Positions 28,120 to 38,075 of a DNA stretch of 64,000 nucleotides are shown here, piece by piece. Both the position numbers and the translations under genes were made by a program. The notes beneath the pieces were generated by a model, which saw only the letters and a list, made by a program, of their open reading frames with translations, searched no databases and was not told where the DNA came from. Each line of letters opens with the position of its first letter. Positions within the stretch are counted from its first letter, which is position 1. This stretch comes from Auanema rhodensis. Taxonomy: Eukaryota; Nematoda; Chromadorea; Rhabditida; Rhabditidae. The stretch lies in NCBI GenBank assembly GCA_964057225.1, contig OZ059899.1, forward strand, positions 4,712,001-4,776,000, read 5' to 3'.

Positions 28120-29179
28120 TATTTCCACTTAAATATTAAAATTAAACAAATGCATGTCTAACAGTGACACACACAATCTGACAAAACTAAGAAAAAATAC
28201 GTAATATATATCGTAAATAGTTACTATCACGTCTAATCATAAAATTTTTTTTTAAATTGAATAAAAATATGAACGGATTTTATGTTCATTTTTAGGCTTT
28301 TAGTGTTTAGTCAGTTCTATTCTAGAATTTGTTTTTATATCTGTTTAGGCTCAGCCGATAATAAAAATGTTGTTCATCCAATAAAAAAACTACAAAGATA
28401 AAATTAACACTAAAATCCTTGCCAAACATACCTTTCAAAATCATCAAAACCTGCATTATAACGTTGAACAAACCACTCTCTTATAATATAAAAGGTTTTT
28501 TTTTCACTTTTTTCCAATATGATTATGCTAAAAAGCAATTTCACCCTAAAGAATGTATTTTTTCGTCTAATAACATTGTCCATCGTTTTTGTCTTGAAGA
28601 CAGATCGACGCAGCTTGAAAAAACGCATCAGATGCACTTAACGACATCAAGAAAAAGATAAGTTATAATCGTTTGAAAAATGATGTATTAGTGTATGTTG
28701 AGTTTGACAAAAACGATGAACAATGTTATTAGACGAAAAAATACATTCTTTAGGGTGAAATTGCTTTTTAGCATAATCATATTGGAAAAAAGTGAAAAAA
28801 AAACCTTTTATATTATAAGAGAGTGGTTTGTTCAACGTTATAATGCAGGTTTTGATGATTTTGAAAGGTATGTTTGGCAAGGATTTTAGTGTTAATTTTA
28901 TCTTTGTAGTTTTTTTATTGGATGAACAACATTTTTATTATCGGCTGAGCCTAAACAGATATAAAAACAAATTCTAGAATAGAACTGACTAAACACTAAA
29001 AGCCTAAAAATGAACATAAAATCCGTTCATATTTTTATTCAATTTAAAAAAAAATTTTATGATTAGACGTGATAGTAACTATTTACGATATATATTACGT
29101 ATTTTTTCTTAGTTTTGTCAGATTGTGTGTGTCACTGTTAGACATGCATTTGTTTAATTTTAATATTTAAGTGGAAATA
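28120..29179. promoter_or_regulatory. Shared divergent upstream region of the two mre-11 copies
   Basis: This 1060-bp stretch separates the two mre-11 start codons. Both outer parts are the same sequence in opposite orientation (28120-28593 and 28706-29179), so each gene has the same proximal upstream region. The middle is satellite-derived. Any promoter must lie here or in an upstream exon. The region is strongly AT-rich and no convincing TATA or trans-splice signal stands out. Short mirrored open frames near 28419-28880 are consequences of the inverted repeat. Confidence 0.6.
28538..28761. repeat. Decayed satellite monomers in opposite orientation at the palindrome centre
   Basis: Bases about 28538-28598 match the 351-bp satellite in reverse orientation: they contain GTCCATCGTTTTTGTCTTGA, against GTCCATCGTCTTTGCCTTGA in the reverse-complemented monomer. 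From about 28599 the orientation flips to forward, with ACAGATCGACGCAGCTT, GATAAGTTATAATCGTTTGA and ATTAGTGTATGTTGAGTTT. An internal deletion then leads to CGATGAACAATGTTATT and CTTTAGGGTGAAATTGC, ending near 28761. The non-palindromic spacer is 28594-28705 (112 bp). The homology is visible by eye over most of the length with scattered substitutions. Confidence 0.9.
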
Positions 29180-31738
29180 ATGTGTGGGGAAGATGAATCC
29201 GATATAGAATTGGACAAATCAGTTATTGACAACGTGGACAGTTCTATTCTACATAATATTCCATTGAATGAATCACTTGTGAGTGAATACGGACGGTTAA
29301 TTTAGTTAATTATTTTAGGTAAATGAGTTAGCACTTACGGGCAAGGGTGATACGGATGATATAAAAATATTGGTTGCCACAGATATTCATGTCGGCTATG
29401 CAGAAAATAAACCGAATAGGTGATCATATAGGTTGGATATATTTCATTGTTGAGTTTAGATATTTGGATTCTATCAATTCGCTCGAAGAAGTTCTGCAAA
29501 TTGCTGTTGATAAAAATGTTGACATGGTATTACTAGGTAATTATGTTTGCAGTTTTTTTTGCTCAGACTAATTATAGGTGGAGATTTATTTCATGAAAAC
29601 CAACCAACAAGAGACATGCAGCATAGGGTCGTTCAACTTTTACGCCAATATTGTCTTAATGATCGAGAAGTATGTCTCATTGGAATATTATATTGTTTCA
29701 GCATTTCTAATCTAACAGGTTGCTCTTGAGTTTTTGTCCGATGCTTCTGTGAATTTCAATCAAAGTCGGTTTGATCGAGTAAATTATGAAGTATCCATTT
29801 AATAATAACACTTATATTGTAATGATCTTATTTAGGACTGTAATATAAATGTTGGCTTACCTATATTTACTATACATGGTAACCATGATGACATGGCAGG
29901 CAAGGTATTACTTGTGGTTTTCTGCTCTAATGTAGTCTTCAAGGGTTTAACTGCTCTTGATCTCCTTCACGAAGCTGGTTTAGTGAACTTGTTTGGAAAA
30001 CATGAAGATATCGATACTTTCGAGGTAACCAATGCAATGTATATGTATTTAAATTTTTCTGAGTACTAGATTTCTCCTATTCTCTTACGTAAAGGTGAAA
30101 CGAGATTGGCTCTATTTGGATTGGGAAGCCAGCGTGATGATCGCTTATGTAGAGCATTTCAAAGTAAATTTTTTTTTTTCGAAGCATATAACTTGAACTT
30201 AGATGAATCTATTAAATTCCTGAGACCGCAAGCAGGAGCCGAAGATTGGTTTAACCTTTTTGTTTTGCACCAAAATCGACCTAAACGGTTTTTTGTTACT
30301 TTGATACTCCACTTTTATCTATATGTGATTTATTAAGATCCACTACCAGGTCAACAGGAGCTTATTTACCTGAACAATACATTCCATCGTTTTTCGATTT
30401 AGTAATTTGGGGTCATGAACATGAGTGTAAGAAGGGTAGTTCTCAGAAGTTTTATTTATTTGTCTGCATATTATCATATTTAGAGTGTCAATATATTTCT
30501 TCTTCTGATGCTATGGGTGATGGCTTTTTCGTTCTTCAACCTGGCTCCACCATTGCTACGTCTCTTACGAAAGAGGAGGCCCTTGAAAAAAATGTTTTTT
30601 TGATCAAAATTCGGGGAAGGAAATTCCAGTGCAAGCCGATTCCTTTACAAACTACTCGTCAGGTATTTCTCATATTCTCATTATGGCAATTTGATTAAGA
30701 TTATATGCGATGAAATTATTTTGGATGACCTACCAAAAAATGTGCGAATTCCTTCAGGGGGTGTTAGGCCAAATGGGCCTCCTTTTTTGGTAATCGATGT
30801 TTTCAGTTTTAGTTTTTATGAAAACTGTTAAAGGATGAAGTTGTCATAAAGCAAAAAGTTGAAGAAATGATAAAACGAGCCAATCTAGCTCGAGGTCCAA
30901 GACAGCCGAAACTACCTTTGATTCGGCTGAAAGTTATTTATGCTGGAGCATGGGCTGATATGCAAGTAAATATTATATATTTTTAAAATGTTATATATTT
31001 ATTTCAGCCTATAAATGTGCGTCGTGTAGGAGCGAAATTCGATGATCAGGTTGCAAATGCACTTGATATGATTGTTACTAAGCGAGTAAGCGAGTAGTTT
31101 TTTGTTTTCATCAATTTGTTTGTTAGATAGGAGATAAAAAGAAAAAAGATTGTCGGAATGGGAAGCAACATCAAGCTAATCAACCAACAGCGGCCGTAAG
31201 TGCTGCTAATGTGGAACAAGTTGTGAGATTCAAGCATGAAATCATGCTAATTTCTATCGCTATCTGTATTGTTTTTGTTATAGATATCATCATACTTTGA
31301 AGATATGGCCTGGGATGATCGTTTGACAGTGCTCACTCATGGTGCTATTGGCTCTGCACTAGAAGCATATGCAGAAGAAGATTCAACAGCTGCAAAGACC
31401 AATAAAGAATTCGAAGCATGTATTTCGGTGTGTAAGTCTTACTTTTATTTACATGAACTATGCATTAAGGCGCGAGTAAGTGAGGTCCGTTCAAAACTGA
31501 AGCAAATGCCGGTTCCGGAAATTACAGACGTATTTTTTAAAACATTTTTTAAAAATTTTGAAATATTTATTTTCAGTCTCTGGGAAAAGTTCATCTCGAA
31601 CGGTTTGAGGAAATTGTTTCAAACGATCTACTTGAATTAAAAAAATTAATTTATGGTGTTTTCAATGATGACACCCAAATGGGTGACGACTATGATTCAT
31701 CTAATTTTTCTCAAGTTTTGAACGAAAAAAATGCATAA
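29180..31738 (+). CDS. mre-11: MRE11 double-strand break repair nuclease, right-arm copy
   Basis: Eighteen exons join in frame (29180-29278, 29319-29419, 29460-29536, 29578-29669 and so on to 31577-31738), with introns of about 40-60 bp, giving 602 residues. The Mn-dependent phosphoesterase motifs are present: TDIH (D55, H57), GGDLFHEN (D95), HGNHDD (N163, H164) and GHEHE (H283, H285). The capping-domain region after the PGST motif (about 300-460) also resembles the family. The C-terminal part is short compared with vertebrate MRE11, and I see no long Arg/Gly-rich tail. Some splice sites were chosen by frame and family similarity. The protein would work with RAD50 in end resection, meiotic break processing and hairpin opening. 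The amdhd1 gene follows 418 bp downstream. Confidence 0.96.
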
Positions 31739-32156
31739 AATAATGAATAAAAAAAAGTTTTAAATCTGATTCGATCATTTTAAGTGATAATATTGTATCA
31801 CGCTAGTTTTTAATGAAAATAAAATATTTTGTTTTATGTATAATAGCAAACACATGGATTTTTATTAGGAAATTTTGCTTTTCATCGGATATGTGATTGT
31901 TTAATTCTGTAGATGGAAATTACAAAAAACCATCCTGGTTTAAGAGGATCAGAATCCTTTTCTCCCTTAATGTGAAGAATGATGAAAGCAATTTTTCTGT
32001 TTTTATGAGTTGAAACAGGTTGTCGATCCTATAAAAGAATAGCATACAGTTTGCCGGTCTTCCATTTGGTTGATTGACACCATTTGTCTACTATGCAATC
32101 TATCACATGATTTTTCTCTTATTTTCAATAATATTTGAAAATTATTTTCAGGTTAC
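31739..32156. other. mre-11 to amdhd1 spacer (right arm)
   Basis: The spacer contains an AATAAA at about 31745, seven bases after the mre-11 stop, and a TTTTCAG acceptor ending at 32151, five bases before the amdhd1 ATG. The acceptor could be a spliced-leader site or the end of an intron in a 5' leader. A minus-strand stretch near 31910-32040 reads open for about 35 codons without a matching start or splice context, and I do not call it. Confidence 0.6.
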
Positions 32157-33969
32157 ATGTCTTCACTACTTCTTATCAAAGGATTGAAGCAAATCATCCA
32201 GATTACAGACGATCATAATGTTGAGTTTCTTCATGGAAAAGAAAATATGAACAACATAAAGGTTGGTACTACCACCATGTGCTTCTACTTTTATAAAGAT
32301 AAGAATAGATGAATTTTAAAGATATTGGAAGACGCATCGTGCAACTTAGCAGTCTTAGTTGATGCAAATGGCAAAATATCTGCTGTCGGGGATCTCTCTA
32401 GCATAGTGAATTCCATTGATGAGAAACAAGTAGAGAATATTGTAGAATCACATGGAGGAATTTTAATTCCCGGCTTTGTGGATGCTCACTCACATCCCGT
32501 CTTTGCTGGAGATCGTGTTCACGAATTTGCGATGAAATTAGCTGGCGCCACTTACATGGAAGTAAGAAAATTGAAATAATTTAGAAATCTTTTAATATTG
32601 TCGGCAAAGGTTCAAGCAGCAGGCGGTGGAATTCATTTCACAACATCAAGAACTAGGGCTGCAAGCGAAGAAGAGCTACTACTATCTTTTGTTGAGGTAT
32701 AAAAACACCTCAATCCACATTATTTTTATGGAGCAGGTCGCGGGAATGATGGTCAAAGATGGCACAACAACACTCGAAGCTAAAAGCGGTTACGGTTTGG
32801 ATAAAGAATCAGAGTTGAAAGTGAATGAGCTGATTGATAATAAAAAACTTTATTATAAAATTTGAGATGTTGCGAGTTTTAAGTCGAGCGTGTAATACTG
32901 TCCCATTAGAAGTTTCAGCAACATTTTGTGGTGCGCATGCTGTTCCGAAGGTTGTAAACTCTGCATGCATAGCTAATTTGATCTTTTAGGATACTGACGA
33001 ATTGACTCAAACTGAGATGATTTGTACCGAAATAATTCCTGAAATAGAACGAGAGAAAAAAATAGGAGGATTCAAAAACTTAGAAAACATTGATGTCTTT
33101 TGTGAAAAGGGAGTTTTTGAAGTGGAGACAGCGTATTTGGAATTGGTTGATTAACTTTAGTTAAACTATATATTTAGTCGACGAATTCTGAAAGCTGGCA
33201 AAAAAATAGGACTGGCAGCAAATTTTCACGCTGAAGAGCTTACTTATATAGGAGGTGTCGAAATGGGCTCAAGTATTGGGGTAAGCTGAGGTTTTCATTT
33301 CGAAGAATTTTTCCATGAAGGCTCGTGCAATGTCTCATCTGGAGGAGATATCGGAAACTGGAATATCACTTATGGCATCATCAGGAACAGTGGCTATTTT
33401 ATTGCCGTCCACTGCCTTTATACTACGTCTAAACCCCCCTCCTGCGCGTAAAATGATTGAAAACAGTTTAATTTTTGAAAACATACTCCACTGAAAACAA
33501 ATTATTTACAGATGTGATTATAGCTCTTGGTTCCGACTTCAATCCAAACGCATTCTGCTATTCCATGCCAATGATTATGCATTTGGGTTAGAGACCATAT
33601 TTGCATAAAGTTCATAGTACTTGTTTTAGCTTGTATCACTATGCATTTATCTATGAATGAAGCATTAGTTGCCGCAACCTTGAATTCAGCTCATTCTATT
33701 GGTAGAGGAAAAACACATGGTAATTGTTTTCTTTTACTATTGTCGTACCGCCTCCCCCATTCATTTTAGGAGCTATTAGTGTTGGACGAAATGCCGATTT
33801 CGTTGTTTTGAATGCTCCGTCATGGGAACATATAATTTACAGGTTCGATTATATAACGAAAAGAATGGTTTGTATGAAAAATTTTAAATCATTCAGAATG
33901 GCTGGACAGAACAGTATTATTAAACAAGTTGTTAAAAATGGACGAATTGTTTTTACTGTAAACAAATAA
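32157..33969 (+). CDS. amdhd1: Imidazolonepropionase (AMDHD1/HutI type), right-arm copy
   Basis: Twelve exons join in frame to 433 residues, close to the animal AMDHD1 length. The first is 32157-32261, the second 32322-32561 and the last 33897-33969. Amidohydrolase landmarks are HSHPVF with metal ligands H91 and H93, KSGYGL near 160-165, NFHAEE (H265, E268) and ALGSDFNPN (D339). The stretches NIDVFCEKGVF and MIMHLA also match animal AMDHD1 closely. It catalyses the third step of histidine catabolism, in the cytosol. The ATG at 32157 was chosen because TTTTCAG lies just before it. The last intron (33843-33896) is the least certain junction. The gene converges with the membrane-protein gene, whose stop is 363 bp beyond its own. 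Confidence 0.93.
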
Positions 33970-34201
33970 AAATGGACGATTGACTTTACCGTGAATCGAA
34001 ATTTAAAAATACGAAACCAATCGTGTTTTATATCTACTTCTCCAACTTTGTAAAACATTTTGTTGTAGTATAAATTTTTATTTACAAGACTGCTAGCAAA
34101 GCAGTAGAATACAACTAAAGATTCAAAAAGCAGATGATATAATATATATATATATATAACACTAGAGTTAGAGGGAAAGGAAGAAGGTACAATAAAAAAG
34201 C

Positions 34202-34286
<85 letters not shown>

Positions 34287-34332
34287 GAGAGAATAGTAAT
34301 TAATTTGTGAAGAAAGGATAGACAGTGAAAAC
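33970..34332. repeat. Intergenic region with (TA)n(GA)n, right arm
   Basis: The region lies between converging 3' ends. It contains a TA tract of 38 bp (34205-34242) followed by a GA tract of about 37 bp ending at 34281. It mirrors the left-arm region, but the GA/CT tract is 12 bp longer. No gene is seen. Confidence 0.85.
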
Positions 34333-36494
34333 TTATGCCGTTTTTATTTGAGCCACTGGAGATGGTTGTTCTTTTTCCATATTAGACTTCATGGCATTAA
34401 CAACTTCTAGTGCCTTTCTCTCGAAATCTTCGATGCTACAAAAATATTTTTATGAGCCGTTTTATGTTTCATGTTTTATCTTTTTTCAGTTTTAATTTTT
34501 TAGTCTTACTTTAAAATAAAAAAAAATCTTTTCATTTCATAGTTAACTAGTCTCCTGCCTTTATATCTCAGCGAGATGAAAAACAAGATGCGATGAAGTT
34601 TAAGATTAATTATTTCTTTGTAATGCTTCATTTTTCTTTGATTACTTCAAAACTATATTCTAGGAATTTTTTTGAATTATGTCATGAAATCATGACAATA
34701 TTAGGAAAATAATTAAAGTCAATAAACTCTTACTTTACAAAAGCAGCCAGTGGGTCGTGCTCCTCTGAAGTACTATCCTAAAAAATATATTTGAGTGGGA
34801 GATCAAAAATCTTTAACTTGTTCAAAGATTTTTTATAATTTCAATTGATTATGATAATGTTAATAAAATAAATTTACGTTTGGGGTTTCGGATGTAGTTG
34901 TTCTTTCTTCAATTTTTGGAAAGGAATCTTCAACTACTACTGGCTCAGGTGTAACTTCAAGCTGTAAAAAAAAATGAAGTTTTTTCTTAATTTAACTAAT
35001 TAATAATCGGTGAAATAAATCTTACAATTTCTTTTCTATCATCGTTATCATCTCCTTGATCCTTTGAAGTGTTTTCCACAATTTTGAATATATCGTCATC
35101 ATTTGGAATTGGCTTCTCCGGTTCAACTCTTGGCATCTAAAATTAAACAGCTATATAAACCTGGAACGTATAATATAATAAGAACCATAGCGTCCGCAAG
35201 CTGAGTGATTTGTTCAAAAATGTTTGATCCTGTTTTTTTACTTTCTTTGTTGTTTTTTTCAAATTCATTATCAACGTTTGGCTGGTTCTAAAACTAATAC
35301 TAATGTTAATTTTTAAGAAAGACTTCCTACTTTGTCAGAAAGGCGAGATACTTCTTGAAAAATATTTTCGGTAGTTGTTTCTTCTACTACTGGTCGAACG
35401 TTCTGTGAAATAAGAGTTAATACAATAAACATTTGTTCATAATAATACTGTTTTCTCTGAAATACGATTCACTTCTTCAAATATATTCTCTCCATTTTCT
35501 TTCTCTTGTTGTGATTCTTGCTCTTTCTGAATAGGAATGTTGGTTAAACAAGCAAAGGCAAAAATCTAATATATTCACTATACCTGGATTCTGTCAACGG
35601 TCTGGAAAATGTTTTCTCCATTCTTCTGCTCTTCTTCAACTTCCTGCTGCTTCTGTGAAATCAATAAATGCATTAATGATAAATCAATTCAGATAGAATT
35701 TTTACCTGCATTTGTTCAACTTCTTGGAAAATATTTTCTTGCTTAGCTTTTTGATTCTCTTGTTGAACTACAACAGCCATAGCATTGAAAATATCTCGGA
35801 AGATATTGTCTTCATTCTGAGACAAAATTGGATTGAAAGAGTAGTGAACTTGATTACAAACCTTATCTTCAGAACTATCAGCGTTAGACGGTGGTGAAAT
35901 AGTAGTAGTCTAGAACTGATTATCATCAGAATTTATAAAAAAAAGGTCTGTTTACGCTTTCCATTTCCATGGCACTCTTCAAGTTGGCTTGAAAAATTTC
36001 ATCAGAGTTCACAGATGGAGTTTCTGGAGTGGGAGTTATAGCAGTCCCTGAATTGAAATCCACTTTAGGCACAAAATGTAGAAAAACACGTACAAATCGG
36101 TCTAGATGGAGCATTGAATTCCATTTTTTGAGATTTTTTCTGCATTTCCTGATAGATTCGGTCTTGTATAGCTGGTTGAGGAAGTTCATTCATATTGTTA
36201 AGAATCTCTTGAGGAGAAGCATCATGGGGTCTAAGAGGGATCTTAAAAAAACCGAACCTATTAAGCTTGAAACGTATCAGTAAAACGAAAATGAATTTTT
36301 TAAATTAAGACTCACATTGTTTTCATGAGTTGGAACAATTCTTGAGAAGGTACGAACAATCATGAACGGCTAAAAAAAGAATTTTTTTAAGGAAATCGAA
36401 TATTTCTCATTTTTCATTCACTTATCTAAAATTTGATAAATTTTTGTCGAATACTTACACGAATTTGAGGCTGTGGGAATTGCTGTTCTTGGAC

Positions 36495-36556
<62 letters not shown>

Positions 36557-38075
36557 GAATCCAAGTTTGTTGGCGATTGTAGTGCTCCATTTGTTGCTGT
36601 TGAACCCATTGAGCATATTGCTCGCGTTGAGCGTTAGCTAAAGCAGCAGCGCGAACTTCATTATCGGCGCGTATTTGCTGAAATTGAGTTATTATTTAAG
36701 TTTTGATCTTACAAGGCTTTTACCTGATGCCAAGATGAAAAATCTGGTTGCATATCTTGCGGTTGTTGCGCAGCCTGATATTGAGCCCATTGAGCTCTGA
36801 TTTGATGACCTTGCTCCCACTGAGCGCGGGCCATTTGTGCTTGCTCCCATTGAGCACGGGCCATTCGAGCAGCCTCCCATTGAGCACGTGCTTCCATTTG
36901 TTGAGCCCAGGCAACACGAGCCATTTGTTCTTGTTGTTCCATCATTGCTAATTGTTGGATACGGCGATAACGAAGCATGCGTTGATTCTGACAAATATCA
37001 AAATACAATTAGAGTAAAAGAATTTTACTTTTTTTCAACGTATTAATTTTCTTATTATTGATCGTTTAATAATTTTTGTTAAGTAAAATAAAAAAAAAAG
37101 ATAAATACTAAAACAATCGTCTAGTTCGACCAGATTGGAAAATAATTTTTGGTCATAAATTATTATTTGTATACTTTTATTATGTGTATTCAGTTATTTA
37201 CATAGAAATGAAAATGATAACCTGTGTATATTCAATGTTGCGAGCCTCAATGAGATCCCATGGATTTGGAGCTTTGTTATTCCTTTCAGAGCCCTGTTAG
37301 AAAATTCTTACATATAGATTTATCACTACATACATACGTCAAAGCTAAATCTGTGATTGACTGCTCCATCAATTACTTGTTGATTGGGTTGTTGAATATT
37401 TAAGTTTGTCTGAAAATGTGCCTTAAATTAGGAATTTTTTTAGAACAAATTGTTACATTTGCGCCAACTTGCTTTTCAGCTTGGAGCGTTATCTTTTGGT
37501 TCTTCTGGAGCTCAGATACCAAATCGGATTGCTGTTTCTGTAAGAATACGAAAATTAAATTTATTTCTCAATTCTATCTCTTTCGATAATAATGACACGG
37601 GTCTTCAAACTTTTCAATGATACATACCAGAATGTATTCTCGCCGGTAAATTCCATGAGCCAAATATAGAGTAATACCAGTCACGGTTACAAAAAGCAAA
37701 GCATAAAGAAGAATTCGGCAAAATGATGTGAACGGCTGAAGAAGAAAAAATGTGTAAAAATGTCGTCAAGACTAGCATACGTTGTATTGCTTTACTGGAA
37801 TAGCAGTAGGGGGTTGGTAAACTGGCTGAAGTACTGTGAAAACCTAAAAAATTTGTATAAGTTATTGCATTTATTTTCAATGAAGTTTGAACCTTTGGAT
37901 CAACTTTCACTGACTGAAGCTCTTCAGTTTTCTTCTCGTTGACTGTATCATCAGGAGCGCCAGGCACAGGAACTATGCCTAGTTTTGTCATTTTTGCTGA
38001 AAAGTACACTATTTTCATAAACATAATACATATTGTAAAACAAAGAATCAGATAGAAAATGATGAGAATCTTCAT
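34333..38075 (-). CDS. Gln-rich single-pass membrane protein with AQWE and ENIF repeats, unknown function
   Basis: About 21 exons give roughly 725 residues, and I do not recognise the family. Exon 1 ends at 37893. A transmembrane segment (RILLYALLFVTVTGITLYLA, about residue 89-108) is followed by a short helical Gln/Lys-rich region, then an exon with repeats of the form MARAQWEQAQ, then 21 CAA codons (poly-Gln). The C-terminal half has eight acidic repeats of the type ENIFQEVxxM, mostly one per exon and with phase-0 introns. The ATG at 38075 gives an extra N-terminal hydrophobic stretch. An alternative start at 37991 lies five bases after a TTTTCAG acceptor and may be the real one; it gives MTKLGIVPVPGAPDD and a type II-like protein. 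The gene ends at the TAA at 34333-34335. Confidence 0.8.

Larger units (their letters stand above)
19352..28593 (+). repeat. Left arm of a giant palindrome (inverted repeat)
   Basis: This arm is the reverse complement of 28706-37971. Paired positions sum to 57299 near the centre, to 57311 beyond the CT tract at 23031-23055, and to 57323 beyond the CAA tract at 20766-20816. Only two length changes, each of 12 bp, therefore separate the arms over about 9.25 kb. I also see one substitution (28580 versus 28719). The outer boundary is sharp at 19352/37971. Confidence 0.97.
28706..37971 (-). repeat. Right arm of the giant palindrome
   Basis: This is the reverse complement of 19352-28593, with 12 bp more in the GA/CT tract and 12 bp more in the CAA tract. 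At its outer end the coding sequence continues smoothly into the rest of exon 1 of the membrane-protein gene, so the right side looks like the original locus and the left arm like the truncated copy. At 28719 this arm has A where the left arm (28580), read on the same strand, keeps the satellite consensus. Confidence 0.97.

Noticed and set aside
28410-28889. Mirrored open frames of 64-80 codons around the palindrome centre
   Set aside because: They lie in inverted non-coding sequence and satellite relics. The same peptide appears on both strands because of the palindrome, and no splice or start context supports them.
31905-32045. Minus-strand open stretch between mre-11 and amdhd1
   Set aside because: It reads plausibly for about 35 codons but has no start and no proper splice partners; the only possible intron would be under 20 bp.
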